DNA of 64,000 nucleotides from Paenibacillus tengchongensis (GCF_008973665.1 NZ_WACP01000002.1:310001-374000); one strand, 5' to 3'; positions 34,233-44,276 are shown, numbered from the stretch's first letter. The notes: generated by a model from the letters alone, not told the origin. Program-made: numbers and translations.

Positions 34233-35015
34233 ATGTCACTCTTAACGGCAGGCATGCCTGAGATTCAGCTGGACAATGTTGAGATGCGCTATCGTACGGA
34301 GGCGGCCGACGTGCTGGCGCTGCATCAGGTCACCCTTAATATTGCCAAAGGCGAATTCGTATCGCTCCTTGGGCCGTCCGGCTGCGGGAAGACAACGCTG
34401 CTGAGATTGATGGCGGATTTGCTGACGCCTACAGGCGGAAATGTAACGGTAGCCGGCAAAAGCGCCAAGGAAGCGAGGCTTGCCCGGAAATACGGCATCG
34501 TCTTTCAAAGCCCTGTTCTCTATGACTGGCGGAAAGTAAAACATAATATTACACTGCCGCTGGAGATGATGGGCGTCAAGAAGTCCGTCCGCGAGGAGAA
34601 AGCGCTGGAACTGCTGGAGCTGGTCGGACTGCAGGGCTTCGCGGACAAATATCCGTGGCAGCTCAGCGGGGGGATGCAGCAGCGGGTGGCCATCGCCCGG
34701 GCGCTCTCGATGGAGCCGGAAATCCTGCTGATGGATGAGCCCTTCTCTGCGCTGGATGAATTCACCCGCGAGCGGCTGAATGAAGAGTTGTTGTCCGTCT
34801 GGAGTAAAGTGCGCAGCACCATTGTGTTCGTGACGCACAGTATCCCGGAATCGATTTTTCTCTCCGACAGGGTGTTTGTCCTCTCGCCCCATCCGGGCCG
34901 GCTGTCGGCGGTCGTGGATATTCCGCTGCCCCGCCCGCGTACGTCCGGGATGCGGAACAGCCAGCAATTCTATGATCTCGTCTCCCGCATCCGCGGCAGC
35001 TTTGAAGGGGTGTAG
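34233..35015 (+). CDS. ABC transporter ATPase (nitrate/sulfonate/NMT1-type importer)
   Basis: 260 residues of the SsuB/TauB/ThiZ-like group. Walker [13 protein letters not shown]-loop VFQSPVLYDWRKVKHN, signature [15 protein letters not shown], Walker B ILLMDEPFSALDEFTRE, switch FVTHSIPESIF. First gene of a four-gene importer module. Since the island downstream degrades pyrimidines, uracil, thymine or a related base or hydantoin is the likely cargo, but this is inferred from context. GGGGGAGCTGAAC before the ATG is the ribosome site. Confidence 0.93.
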   Translation: MSLLTAGMPEIQLDNVEMRYRTEAADVLALHQVTLNIAKGEFVSLLGPSGCGKTTLLRLMADLLTPTGGNVTVAGKSAKEARLARKYGIVFQSPVLYDWRKVKHNITLPLEMMGVKKSVREEKALELLELVGLQGFADKYPWQLSGGMQQRVAIARALSMEPEILLMDEPFSALDEFTRERLNEELLSVWSKVRSTIVFVTHSIPESIFLSDRVFVLSPHPGRLSAVVDIPLPRPRTSGMRNSQQFYDLVSRIRGSFEGV

Positions 35016-35018
35016 CTG

Positions 35019-35831
35019 ATGAGAGGGCAGCATATCCTGCTGCGCAGCCGCGCACTGCCGCTCGTCGTGTGGGTGATGGGACTGCTTGCCGTCTGGGAAG
35101 GAGCCTCCTGGCTGCTGCTGCATGCCGCCAAGGTCCCGCTGGCCCAGTCCAAGCTGCCATATGTCCATGAAGTTGCGGCCACCCTCTGGAAGTACAGCGG
35201 TACGCTGCTTAAGGAAGGTGGAGCGACCTTCGGCAATGCCGGCGTGGGCTTTCTGCTCGGCGCTGCCGCCGGTGCAGGGCTGGCGGTGCTGATGAGCCTG
35301 TCGAGGACGGTAGAACGGCTCGCTTTTCCGTATGCGGTCGCTTCGCAGATGATCCCGATCCTCGGGCTGGCTCCGATTATCTACGGGATCGTCCGGGATG
35401 AGCAGGTTTCCCGTATTATTATCTCCGGGTACATCACCTTCTTCCCGGTGTCACTCAACATGCTGCGCGGTCTGCGCAGCGTTGATCTTCCGGCCGTCGA
35501 ACTGATGCATTCCTATGCGGCGAAGCCTTGGGCAGTCTACTGGAAGCTGCGTCTGCCGGCCTCGCTTCCGGGCCTGTTCAGCGGGCTGAAGATCGCCGCA
35601 CCGCTTGCGGTCACGGGCGCCATTCTGGTGGAGCTGATGGGGGCGCAGCACGGCATCGGTGTCATCATGCTGCGCAATCTGTACTACGGTCCTTCCCATA
35701 CGTACATGTTCTGGTCTACCGTCGTTGTCGGTGCTTCGCTTGGAATGGCGAGTTACGGGCTGATGAGTCTGATTGAGCGGCTGGTATCGCCGTGGCAGCC
35801 CGAATTCCGGCCAAAGGGAGGCGCTAAATGA
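35019..35831 (+). CDS. ABC transporter permease
   Basis: 270 residues, about six helices, binding-protein-dependent permease of the SsuC/TauC type. The EAA-like loop is VELMHSYAAKPWAVYWKLRLP (seen around residues 150-170). Starts 3 nt after the ATPase stop and overlaps the next permease by 4 nt, so the two permeases probably form a heterodimer. Confidence 0.92.
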   Translation: MRGQHILLRSRALPLVVWVMGLLAVWEGASWLLLHAAKVPLAQSKLPYVHEVAATLWKYSGTLLKEGGATFGNAGVGFLLGAAAGAGLAVLMSLSRTVERLAFPYAVASQMIPILGLAPIIYGIVRDEQVSRIIISGYITFFPVSLNMLRGLRSVDLPAVELMHSYAAKPWAVYWKLRLPASLPGLFSGLKIAAPLAVTGAILVELMGAQHGIGVIMLRNLYYGPSHTYMFWSTVVVGASLGMASYGLMSLIERLVSPWQPEFRPKGGAK

Positions 35832-36685
35832 TGGAGGGTTCACCGGCAACATCTCTTATAACAACGGGGAATGAATCATTACCTGCAGAGTTAGAGACCC
35901 GGACTGCGCAGCGGTTCCGCAAAGTTCCGGGTCCGGGATTGTGGCTGCCCCTTCTGGCCGGAATGCTGTTCCTGGCGATGTGGGAGCTGCAGCTGTTCCA
36001 CCGGTTATTTGATCTGAAGAAATATCAGCTGCCGCTGCCCTCAGCCATTTATGAGGCGCTGCGCGACAACTTCAGCCTGCTGCTGTCTTACACAGGTTAC
36101 ACGCTTGCCGAGGCGGTTCTGGGCATGCTGATCGGCTCAGCCTCGGGCTTCGTTGTTGCCCTGGCGGCCACGGCCTGGCCGCGCTGGGGCGGCGGCAGCC
36201 TGACGCTGGTGGCTGCGCTGAACGCCGTGCCGATTGTGGCGCTGGCCCCGATTATGAATCTGTGGTTCGGCGACGGGATCGGCTCGCGCGCAGCTATTGT
36301 CACGGCCACGACCATGGCGGCTATGGCGATCAATGCCTGCAAGGGGATGTCGGCGGTCGATCCGCTGGCCCTTGATCTGATGCATTCCTATGCCGCCGGC
36401 AAGAAGGAGGTCTTCCGGTATCTCCGTATCCAGAACAGTCTGCCGTATGTATTCACTGCCCTGAAGATCAATACGACGGCGAGCATGATCGGGGCGATTG
36501 TCGGCGAATTCTTCTTTTCCTCGCGGGGGCTCGGTTACCTGCTCTCCAACTCGATCAAGGTGGCTAAAATGCCGCTCGGCTGGTCCTGCATTGTTCTGGC
36601 AGCCGTTGCCGGAGTCCTGTTTTATCTGATAGTTGAGAGGCTGGAGAAAGTGTTCATCAGGTGGCATTCCTCCCGGCGCGCGTAA
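35828..36685 (+). CDS. ABC transporter permease (second)
   Basis: 285 residues. A polar N-terminal tail of about 35 residues precedes six helices starting LWLPLLAGMLFLAMWELQLF. The EAA-like loop reads LDLMHSYAAGKKEVFRYLRI, clearly related to that of the neighbouring permease. AAAGGGAGGCGC precedes the overlapping ATG; a second Met follows at once. Partner of the upstream permease. Confidence 0.92.
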   Translation: MMEGSPATSLITTGNESLPAELETRTAQRFRKVPGPGLWLPLLAGMLFLAMWELQLFHRLFDLKKYQLPLPSAIYEALRDNFSLLLSYTGYTLAEAVLGMLIGSASGFVVALAATAWPRWGGGSLTLVAALNAVPIVALAPIMNLWFGDGIGSRAAIVTATTMAAMAINACKGMSAVDPLALDLMHSYAAGKKEVFRYLRIQNSLPYVFTALKINTTASMIGAIVGEFFFSSRGLGYLLSNSIKVAKMPLGWSCIVLAAVAGVLFYLIVERLEKVFIRWHSSRRA

Positions 36686-36821
36686 TGCTGTTTACCGGTA
36701 CTGCCGGCTTCTGCGGCGTCATACAGAGAGTCGCCGGGGAGCCGTATAATACAATCTCAAGTGAGGCGGCTGGCTGCATCAGATTCAGAAGGATGACTAC
36801 ATTCGGGTAGGGGGAGTTGCA

Positions 36822-37934
36822 ATGATGAAAGGTAACAAAGGGACGCCGCGCGCCATACTGCTGCTGGCCGCACTGATGCTGGTGCTCTCGCTGCTGGCGG
36901 GCTGCGGAGGGAACAATAATAATGGCGGGGCAGCAGGGGAGTCGAATGCTTCCGGCACAGAGTCGACGGCCGCGCCGGATACGGCGGCAAGTCCGGAGGC
37001 TCCTGAGGAAGCCGTAAAAGTCAGGCTTCAGCTGAAATGGGTGCCGCAGGCCCAGTTCGCCGGGTATTTCCTGGCGAAGGACAAAGGCTATTATGCCGAG
37101 GAAGGGCTTGAGGTGGAGATTCTGCCCGGCGGCCCGGACATCGTGCCGGAGCAGCAGGTTGCCGGCGGGACAGCGGACATCGGCGTGGACTGGGTGGCAA
37201 GTCTGCTGACCAGCCAGGAGCAGGAAATGCCGCTGGTACAGATTGCCCAGATCTTCCAGAAGAGCGGTCTGGTGCTCGTGTCCAAGAAGGAGGCGGGGAT
37301 TAACGGTCCGGCCGATCTGAAGGGCAAGAAGGTCGGCAACTGGATGGGCGGCAATGAGTTCGAGGTGCTGGCGCTGTTCGATAAATATAAGCTGGATTCC
37401 AATAAAGACCTGAATTTCACGAAGCAGGGCTTCACGATGGACCAGTTTCTCGGCGGTGAGATCGACGCCGCATCGGCAATGACCTATAACGAATATCAGG
37501 TGGTGCTGGAATCGGGCATTGCGGCCGGGGAGCTGAATGTTATTGACATGAACGATGAAGGCGTAGCGATGCTGGAGGATAACCTGTTCGCCAACAGAGA
37601 CTGGCTGGAGGATAACAAGGAAACGGCGGCCAAGTTCGTCCGTGCCTCGCTCAAGGGCTGGAAGGACGCCATTGCCGATCCTGAAGCGGCTGTGGACAGT
37701 GTGATGAAGCTGGCCGAAGAAGGCAGCACGAGCCGTGAGCACCAGCTGACCATGATGACAGAGGTGGCCAAGCTGATCCAGCCGGAGGGCTTTGATCCCG
37801 CCAAGCTGGGCTACACCGATGCGGCCGCATTCCAGCAGACTGCCGATATCGCCCTGAAATTCGGAGTTATTAAGGAAGCGGCCAATATTGAAGAGGCTTA
37901 TACCAACGAAATTGTCGAGCTGGCGGCGCAGTAA
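36822..37934 (+). CDS. NMT1/THI5-like substrate-binding lipoprotein
   Basis: 370 residues. Signal peptide with lipobox LLAGC (Cys about residue 27), then a Gly/Asn/Ser/Glu-rich linker and the NMT1 domain starting VRLQLKWVPQAQFAGYFLAK. GGPDIVPEQQVAGGTADIGV and KVGNWMGGNEFEVLALF are typical of the pyrimidine-precursor-binding group related to ThiY. It delivers substrate to the upstream permeases. GGGGGAG before the ATG; a separate TATAAT at 36745-36750 suggests an extra promoter for this abundant subunit. Confidence 0.93.
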   Translation: MMKGNKGTPRAILLLAALMLVLSLLAGCGGNNNNGGAAGESNASGTESTAAPDTAASPEAPEEAVKVRLQLKWVPQAQFAGYFLAKDKGYYAEEGLEVEILPGGPDIVPEQQVAGGTADIGVDWVASLLTSQEQEMPLVQIAQIFQKSGLVLVSKKEAGINGPADLKGKKVGNWMGGNEFEVLALFDKYKLDSNKDLNFTKQGFTMDQFLGGEIDAASAMTYNEYQVVLESGIAAGELNVIDMNDEGVAMLEDNLFANRDWLEDNKETAAKFVRASLKGWKDAIADPEAAVDSVMKLAEEGSTSREHQLTMMTEVAKLIQPEGFDPAKLGYTDAAAFQQTADIALKFGVIKEAANIEEAYTNEIVELAAQ

Positions 37935-37982
37935 GCATGTCTTCAGGCGTGTATTGAGATTTGCAGTCCATATTTGCTGATC

Positions 37983-38015
37983 ATAGATGGCCGCCTGTTC
38001 CTGGCGGTCATCTAT
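37983..38015 (+). repeat. Intercistronic hairpin
   Basis: TAGATGGCCGCC and GGCGGTCATCTA pair around TGTTCCT, between the binding-protein and dehydrogenase genes. No T-tract follows, so partial termination or message protection is possible. Confidence 0.6.
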
Positions 38016-38059
38016 CGTAATCGGCGGTAAACCAACTATGAAGCAAGGGGGTGTGGACG

Positions 38060-39523
38060 GTGTCCTCACTGGCGAGACAGACGGTGACAGTCCGTAATTA
38101 TATAGACGGCGTGTGGGTGGAATCCTCCTCCGGCCGTCTGGAACAGGTATTTAACCCGGCAACGGGTGAGGTGATTGCGCAGGTGCCGCTGTCCGGGCGC
38201 GGAGAACTGGACGATGCGGTGCGGGCGGCTTGTGTTGCCTTCGAAGCCTGGCGAAGAGTTCCCGCACCCAAGCGGGCGCGCTATTTCTTCCAGTACCAGC
38301 AGCTTTTGGTCCAGCATGGGGAGGAACTGGCCGGGCTGATTACGCTGGAGAACGGTAAAAGCCTGGAAGAGGCGAGGGGTGAGGTGCAGCGGGGGATCGA
38401 GTGCGTGGAATTCGCCTGTGGCATCCCCACGCTGCTGATGGGCAGCCAGCTTCCGGACATCGCGGGCGGCATCGAGTCCGGCATGTACCGTTATCCGCTG
38501 GGCGTCATCGGCGGGATTGCGCCGTTTAACTTTCCGATGATGGTGCCCTGCTGGATGTTTCCGCTGGCGATTGCCTGCGGCAATGCCTTCGTGCTGAAGC
38601 CGTCGGAGCGTACGCCGCTTCTCGTGAACCGGCTGGCTGAGCTGTTCGCCGAGTCCGGCTTTCCTCCCGGCGTGCTGAATGTGGTGCACGGCGCCCGTGA
38701 GGTGGTGAACGGGCTGCTGGAGCATCCGGAGGTGCGGGCGATCTCTTTTGTCGGCTCGCAGCCGGTCGCGGAGTACGTCTACAAGCAGGGGACTGCGCAC
38801 GGCAAACGGGTGCAGGCGCTGGCCGGAGCCAAGAACCATTCCATCGTTCTTCCCGACGCCGACCTGGACAATGCGGTGAAGAATATCACCGCCGCCGCCT
38901 TCGGCTCGGCCGGCGAGCGCTGCATGGCCTGCTCCGTGGTCGCCGTGCATGAGGGTGTCGCCGATGAGCTGGTACGGCGGCTGCTTGAGGCGGCCGACAG
39001 ACTGAAGATCGGCGACGGCAGTGAAGAGGGTGTCTTCCTGGGGCCGGTCATCCGCCAGGAGAACAAGGAACGCACCCTGTCCTATATCGAGGCGGGTATC
39101 CGCGAGAATGCTGTGCTGGTGCGCGACGGCCGCCGGGATGACGCTGCGGCGGGTCCGGGTTATTTCCTGGGGCCGACGATATTCGACCATGTCCGGCCGG
39201 GGATGACGATCTGGCGCGAGGAGATTTTTGCGCCGCTGCTGTCGGTGGTGCGCGTCAGCAATCTGGCCGAGGCCATCGCGGTAACGAATCAGTCGCCGTT
39301 TGCCAACGGCGCCTGTATCTACACCGACAGCGCCAAAGCGGTCCGTGAGTTCCGCGAGAAGATTGATGCCGGGATGCTGGGGGTCAATCTGGGCGTTCCC
39401 GCGCCGATGGCGTTCTTCCCTTTTTCCGGTTACAAGCAGTCCTTCTACGGCGATCTACATGCCAATGGCCGGGACGGCGTGGAATTCTATACACGGAAGA
39501 AAATGATTACAGCCCGTTACTGA
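38060..39523 (+). CDS. mmsA: CoA-acylating methylmalonate/malonate-semialdehyde dehydrogenase
   Basis: 487 residues of the aldehyde dehydrogenase superfamily. It opens [20 protein letters not shown] as in MmsA/IolA, has [20 protein letters not shown] and the catalytic Cys in [15 protein letters not shown]. It would turn the semialdehydes from beta-alanine (or 3-aminoisobutyrate) into acetyl-CoA (or propionyl-CoA). GTG 38060 lies 8 nt after AAGGGGG; a GTG three codons earlier overlaps that site. The aminotransferase starts within 20 nt of its stop. Confidence 0.93.
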   Translation: MSSLARQTVTVRNYIDGVWVESSSGRLEQVFNPATGEVIAQVPLSGRGELDDAVRAACVAFEAWRRVPAPKRARYFFQYQQLLVQHGEELAGLITLENGKSLEEARGEVQRGIECVEFACGIPTLLMGSQLPDIAGGIESGMYRYPLGVIGGIAPFNFPMMVPCWMFPLAIACGNAFVLKPSERTPLLVNRLAELFAESGFPPGVLNVVHGAREVVNGLLEHPEVRAISFVGSQPVAEYVYKQGTAHGKRVQALAGAKNHSIVLPDADLDNAVKNITAAAFGSAGERCMACSVVAVHEGVADELVRRLLEAADRLKIGDGSEEGVFLGPVIRQENKERTLSYIEAGIRENAVLVRDGRRDDAAAGPGYFLGPTIFDHVRPGMTIWREEIFAPLLSVVRVSNLAEAIAVTNQSPFANGACIYTDSAKAVREFREKIDAGMLGVNLGVPAPMAFFPFSGYKQSFYGDLHANGRDGVEFYTRKKMITARY

Positions 39524-39540
39524 TGAGAGGAGAGAAAGCC

Positions 39541-40908
39541 GTGCAAAGCCTGGAGAATGAAAGCAAACTGGCGATTCAGAAAGACCGGCGTTATTTATGG
39601 CATAACATTACGCCGTACAGCGAGGCGAATCCGCCGCTCATTGCGGCTTCGGCCAGCGGTTCCTGGGTCACCGACATGGACGGTAACCGCTATCTGGACG
39701 GGATGTCGGGATTGTGGTGCGTCAATGCGGGCTACGGGCGCAAAGAGCTTGCCGATGCGGCCTACCAGCAGCTGCTCAGCCTGCCGTATTTCCCCCTGAC
39801 GCAGAGCCATATGCCGGCGATCGCCCTGGCCGAGAAGCTGAATGAATGGCTTGAGGGCGATTACGTCATCTTCTTCTCCAACAGCGGCTCGGAAGCCAAT
39901 GAAGCGGCCTTCAAGATCGTGCGCCAGTACCATCAGCAGACCGGCGCGCATTACCGGCATAAATTTATCGCCCGTTACCGCGGGTATCACGGGAGCTCTC
40001 TTGGCGCACTGTCCGCCACCGGCCAGGCACAGCGCAAATACAAGTATGAACCCCTTGCCGGAGGGTTCCTGCATGTGGCTCCGCCGGACAGCTACCGCCG
40101 CCCGGCCGGGATGACGGTGGAGGCGTTCAATCTCCAATCCGCCCAGGCTATCGAGGATATGATCATCTGGGAAGGGGCGGAGACGGTTGCGGCCGTCATT
40201 ATGGAACCCGCGATCACCGGGGGCGGCATCCTTGTGCCGCATCAGGTGTATCTTGACCGGGTGCAGGAGATCTGCCGTGCGCACGGCGTGCTGCTGATCA
40301 TGGATGAGGTCATCTGCGGCTTCGGTCGCTCCGGCCGCAAGTTCGGCCATCATAATTATGGTGTGAAGCCGGATATCGTGACGATGGCCAAGGGACTGAC
40401 AAGCGCTTATCTGCCGCTTTCGGCTACCGCAGTGCGCAAGGAGCTCTATGAGGCCTTCAAGGATAACAGCGACGACTACGGCCACTTCCGCCACGTTAAT
40501 ACGTTCGGCGGCAATCCGGCGGCCTGCGCGCTCGCGCTGCGCAATCTGCAGCTGCTGGAGGAGGAGCGGCTGGTGGAACGGGCTGAGGTTCTTGGACAGC
40601 GGCTGGCCTCCGGCCTGGAACCGCTGCGGGAGCATAAACTTGTCGGCGATATCCGCAGCTTCGGGCTGATGCTCGGCATTGAGCTGGTGGCGGATAAACA
40701 GAGCAGGCAGCCGGCTCCGCTTGATGTTGTTAAGGGCGTAATTGCCGACTGCAAGGCGAAAGGTCTCATTATCGGCAAGAACGGCGATACCGTGGCGGGC
40801 TTCAACAATGTGCTGACTGTTGCTCCGCCGTTGTCCTCTACCGATGAAGATATCCTGTTTATTATCGATACGCTCAAAGCTGTGCTGAACGGGCGCTGGG
40901 CAGAGTGA
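39541..40908 (+). CDS. Class III aminotransferase (beta-alanine/omega-amino acid:pyruvate type)
   Basis: 455 residues, PLP enzyme. FFSNSGSEANEAAFKIV is the cofactor phosphate site, LLIMDEVICGFGRSG carries the Asp, and the Schiff-base Lys is in IVTMAKGLTSAYLPL. Paired with the semialdehyde dehydrogenase it would convert beta-alanine to malonate semialdehyde, the outflow of reductive pyrimidine breakdown. The ATG at 39523 overlaps the previous stop, but AGAGGAGAG lies after it, so GTG 39541 is the more likely start. Its last 35 bp overlap the end of the convergent pucR gene. Confidence 0.92.
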   Translation: MQSLENESKLAIQKDRRYLWHNITPYSEANPPLIAASASGSWVTDMDGNRYLDGMSGLWCVNAGYGRKELADAAYQQLLSLPYFPLTQSHMPAIALAEKLNEWLEGDYVIFFSNSGSEANEAAFKIVRQYHQQTGAHYRHKFIARYRGYHGSSLGALSATGQAQRKYKYEPLAGGFLHVAPPDSYRRPAGMTVEAFNLQSAQAIEDMIIWEGAETVAAVIMEPAITGGGILVPHQVYLDRVQEICRAHGVLLIMDEVICGFGRSGRKFGHHNYGVKPDIVTMAKGLTSAYLPLSATAVRKELYEAFKDNSDDYGHFRHVNTFGGNPAACALALRNLQLLEEERLVERAEVLGQRLASGLEPLREHKLVGDIRSFGLMLGIELVADKQSRQPAPLDVVKGVIADCKAKGLIIGKNGDTVAGFNNVLTVAPPLSSTDEDILFIIDTLKAVLNGRWAE

Positions 40909-42562
40909 GCCTGTCGGGATACAGCAGCTGATATGCGCGCAGGGCCACCTGGATGGAGATGCGGTTCTCGGGCAGCATGAAGTCCTCGCCCAATAGCTCC
41001 GTTATTTTGTCGAGGCGGTAGTAAAGGGATTGCCGGACTATGAACAGGTTGCGGGCGGCGATTTGCTTGGAGCCGTCATGATCTAGGAAGACGCGCAGCG
41101 TCAGCAGCAGCTCGCTGCCTTTGGATTGGTCGTGGTCGATCAGCGGTCCGAGGTAGCTGCGGATGAAGTTCTCCAGTGTCTTGCCGTCGTTCAGATTCAG
41201 CAGCAGCTGGAAGACGCCAAGCTCCTCGTAGAGCAGAATCGGCTTCCGGTAACAAGGATAAAGCGACAACGCCTGCACCGCTTCCTGGTATCCGGCGTAA
41301 GCCTGCTTTAAGCCGCGGTGCGCTTTGCTGACGCCGATGACGAGCTGCAGGTCCTTGAGCTTCTCATCGGAGCGGGTGTGCAGCAGGGCATCCAGGGCCT
41401 GCTGCAGCCGCAGCTTACCCGGCAGCCTGGACTGAATGTCGAGCGCAATGACGGTCAGGCGGTTGTTCTTGAGCGTGATCAGGGGGCGCAGGGAGTATTT
41501 CTCGAAGATGGAACGCAGGATGAGCGACAGGTGGAAGGTAATGGATTCCCAATCATTCTCCGAACTGTTCCAGTGCACGTCGCGGGGATTCTCGATCTCC
41601 ACCAGGCATACCCGGTAAGGCAGCTCGTTGACTGTGTTGTAATCCGGGCCGACCAGCCCTTTCACCCGGCTGTCGTCCTCGATGCGGCCGCTGATCAGCT
41701 CATCTACCCACAGATTCTCTGAGAACAGCTTGCGCTCTTCCATGTAGCGGGTCCGCAGCAGCTCCTGGGCGATGGACAGGGAGGCGGAATCCAGCAGCAT
41801 ACAGTCGAATTCCTGCGGCTTTTGAAGCGAAATCATCAGAATATAAGCCCAGGTCTGATCCAGGGCGCCGACCGGCTTCAGGGCCACGTTCTTGTTCCGG
41901 AACTCACGGAGGCAAGGTGCGGCATCCGGCTGAATATTCTCCCTTTCTTTGTCCATAGAATCGAAGAACTGCAGCACAGGGGCCTGTTCATCGGGCGGCA
42001 GCGCCGGAAAAAACAGCGGTTTGCCCTGCGGCTGGATGTAAACAATCTGCGTACGGGTGCTTTTGCATAATAATTGCAGAACTTTCAGCGTTCCTTGGGA
42101 GGTTAGGGTTAAGCGGTGGAATTCGCGGGAGATGCTCTCCAGCTCCTGCAGCGTACGGTGATGGCGGTTGATGATGAGGGAGTGCAGGTCGAGTGTGATG
42201 TCGACGAACCGGACGGTACGGGTGAAGACAATCAGCGGAAAATCGTAAGCGTTGGCCAGGTCGGTCATCTCTTGCGGAATGCTGCTGAAGCAGGTTCCCA
42301 GCTCAATGCACAGGCATGCGGCGTTCTTGTCGATCAGATTCTGCATAAACGATAGTGCTGCCGGCAGATCCATGCTCATGCCTATACCCGTCGTAAGGAT
42401 CATCTCTTCCCCGTGAATCAGGCTGTCAAAGTTCGCGCTCTCCAGCACATGGACCCAGCGGATTGCCCGGCTCAGGCCGCCGCGCCCGCCGATCGTCTCG
42501 GCTTCCGCAAACAGCGGCCGCTTCAGTGCGTCGCGGATCGTTAATACAAGCTCCCAGTCCAT
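40874..42562 (-). CDS. pucR: PucR-family transcriptional regulator
   Basis: 562 residues. An N-terminal PucR domain (LTIRDALKRPLFAEAETIGG; WVHVLESANFDSLIHGEEMI), a central GGDEF-like CdaR region (about 280-420) and a C-terminal helix-turn-helix of the HTH_30 type (SKQIAARNLFIVRQSLYYRL). PucR proteins control purine, allantoin or pyrimidine degradation. It sits between the two halves of the pyrimidine island and is divergent from preT, so it probably regulates both and itself. ATG 42562 has GAGGGGGAAGC in front. The 3' end overlaps the convergent aminotransferase gene. Confidence 0.92.
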   Translation of the reverse strand: MDWELVLTIRDALKRPLFAEAETIGGRGGLSRAIRWVHVLESANFDSLIHGEEMILTTGIGMSMDLPAALSFMQNLIDKNAACLCIELGTCFSSIPQEMTDLANAYDFPLIVFTRTVRFVDITLDLHSLIINRHHRTLQELESISREFHRLTLTSQGTLKVLQLLCKSTRTQIVYIQPQGKPLFFPALPPDEQAPVLQFFDSMDKERENIQPDAAPCLREFRNKNVALKPVGALDQTWAYILMISLQKPQEFDCMLLDSASLSIAQELLRTRYMEERKLFSENLWVDELISGRIEDDSRVKGLVGPDYNTVNELPYRVCLVEIENPRDVHWNSSENDWESITFHLSLILRSIFEKYSLRPLITLKNNRLTVIALDIQSRLPGKLRLQQALDALLHTRSDEKLKDLQLVIGVSKAHRGLKQAYAGYQEAVQALSLYPCYRKPILLYEELGVFQLLLNLNDGKTLENFIRSYLGPLIDHDQSKGSELLLTLRVFLDHDGSKQIAARNLFIVRQSLYYRLDKITELLGEDFMLPENRISIQVALRAYQLLYPDRLTLPSARSAQL

Positions 42563-42884
42563 AAGCTTCCCCCTCGCTCTTTCGTGTGTGTGATTCGGCT
42601 GCGAAAGCTGCTCTCCCGCAGGTAAAAAGTACACATTTGAAATTAGACATTGTGTCTAATGCATCGAAAAGCTGAAATGATATAGTTTGATTATGATGTG
42701 TGAGAATATATAACCTTTAAGGAAAGGAATGCAAGAGGTCGGAGATATTAGACTCATTTTACTACATTGGATTAGGAATGTAAGTAAAATATTAAGGCGT
42801 TTTTCATAACTCGTGTAACTGAATGTAACATAGTTATGCCACCATGCTAAAGTTCCTGGGAATGTCCAGAAGGAGGGAACGTGA
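42563..42884. other. Divergent control region between pucR and preT
   Basis: 322 bp without a gene. It carries the palindrome at 42642-42660, the facing pair CATAAC (42805-42810) and GTTATG (42833-42838), and TGTAAC repeated at exactly 10-bp spacing (42814 and 42824). The preT ribosome site ends it. Confidence 0.7.
42642..42660 (-). promoter_or_regulatory. Palindromic operator in the pucR promoter region
   Basis: ATTAGACATTGTGTCTAAT has perfect 8-bp arms around TTG. The half TAGACA/TGTCTA recurs before the ABC operon (34052-34059, 34091-34098), pointing to one regulator for both. Confidence 0.7.
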
Positions 42885-44276
42885 ATGGAACACACTTCTC
42901 TGCAAGCCGCATTTACGCCGGATATGTTCATGCGCAATTTCACCGAGGCCGATCCCGGCCTTACCCGTAAAGGCGCAATCGAAGAATCGAACCGCTGTCT
43001 CTACTGCTATGACGCCCCCTGCATTAAAGCTTGTCCGACAGGCATTAATATCCCCTCTTTCATCAAGCGGATCGCCACCGATAATCTCAAAGGCGCCTCC
43101 CGCACCATTATGGAGTCCAATCCGGTGGGTGCCAGCTGCGCCCGTGTCTGTCCTACCGAAGAGCTCTGCGAAGGGGCCTGTGTGCTGAATGACGCCTCAG
43201 CACCGATCGGGATCGGCCTTCTGCAGCGCTATGCGACCGACTGGGCGATCCGAAGCGGAACGCAGCTGTTCAGCGCAGGCGTTCCGAACGGCCGCAAGGT
43301 AGCCGTCATCGGCAGCGGTCCGGCCGGACTGTCTGCGGCCAGGGAGCTGGCGCGCGAGGGCTTCCGCGTCGTGATTTACGAGGCCAAGCCGCTTGCCGGC
43401 GGCCTGGACACCTACGGCATCGTTTCGTTCCGGCTGCCGCAATCCATCTCGCTCTGGGAAGTGGAACAGGTGGAGAAGCTTGGTGTCGAGATCCGCACCG
43501 GGGTAAAGGTTGGCGTGGATGTGACGGCGGAGGAGCTGAAGGCGGAGTATGACGCCATCGTCCTGGCCGCAGGCATGGGCTATGTGCCGCCGCTCGGCAT
43601 TGAAGGCGAGCGGCTGACGGGCGTGTATGATGCGATTGAGCTGGTGGAAACTACGAAGACGGGCGTCCCCACGCTGGAGCTGATGGGTATGCGGGTAGCG
43701 GTGATCGGGGCAGGCAACACTGCCGTTGATGCGGCGACCTGCTCAGTACGGCTGGGAGCGGAGAATGTGAAAATGGTCTACCGCCGGACCCGTTCCGAGA
43801 TGACGGCCTATGACTTTGAATATGAATTCGCCAAGCAGGAGGGTGTGGAATTCAGCTGGCTGACCTTGCCGAAGCGGATTATCGGAGATGAGCTGGGCAA
43901 TGTAACCGCACTGGAATGCGTGCAAATGAAGCTGACCGGGGAGACCGGCAAGGACGGCCGGCTCACACCGATGCCGGTGGAGGGCTCCGAGTTCCTGATG
44001 CCGGTCGATGCGGTAGTGATCGCGATCGGCCAGAAGCGTCGTACTGAGCTGATCGAGCATCTGGGCCTTGCGCATGACCGGGGTGTCGTCCGGATTGACC
44101 GCGCCACCGGGCGGACGTCGGATCCGCAGATCTATGCCGCCGGCGATATAGTCTTCGGGTCCGGTCAAGGTGAAGCGATGGTCGTATCCGCCGCCCAGCA
44201 GGGCAAGGAAGCGGCGTATGCCATTGTCCGGCAATGGTCGGGCCGCCAGGACAGTGTAGTGGGCTCAGCCGTATAA
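42885..44276 (+). CDS. preT: NAD(P)-dependent dihydropyrimidine dehydrogenase, PreT-type subunit
   Basis: 463 residues. An N-terminal iron-sulfur part with Cys-rich motifs CLYCYDAPCIKACPTGI and CARVCPTEELCEGACV, an FAD-binding site GSGPAGLSAARELAREG and an NAD(P) site GAGNTAVDAATCSVRLG. It passes electrons from NAD(P)H to PreA, which reduces uracil and thymine. The ATG follows AAGGAGGGAACGTGA. First gene of the preT-preA-hydA operon, divergent from pucR. Confidence 0.95.
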   Translation: MEHTSLQAAFTPDMFMRNFTEADPGLTRKGAIEESNRCLYCYDAPCIKACPTGINIPSFIKRIATDNLKGASRTIMESNPVGASCARVCPTEELCEGACVLNDASAPIGIGLLQRYATDWAIRSGTQLFSAGVPNGRKVAVIGSGPAGLSAARELAREGFRVVIYEAKPLAGGLDTYGIVSFRLPQSISLWEVEQVEKLGVEIRTGVKVGVDVTAEELKAEYDAIVLAAGMGYVPPLGIEGERLTGVYDAIELVETTKTGVPTLELMGMRVAVIGAGNTAVDAATCSVRLGAENVKMVYRRTRSEMTAYDFEYEFAKQEGVEFSWLTLPKRIIGDELGNVTALECVQMKLTGETGKDGRLTPMPVEGSEFLMPVDAVVIAIGQKRRTELIEHLGLAHDRGVVRIDRATGRTSDPQIYAAGDIVFGSGQGEAMVVSAAQQGKEAAYAIVRQWSGRQDSVVGSAV

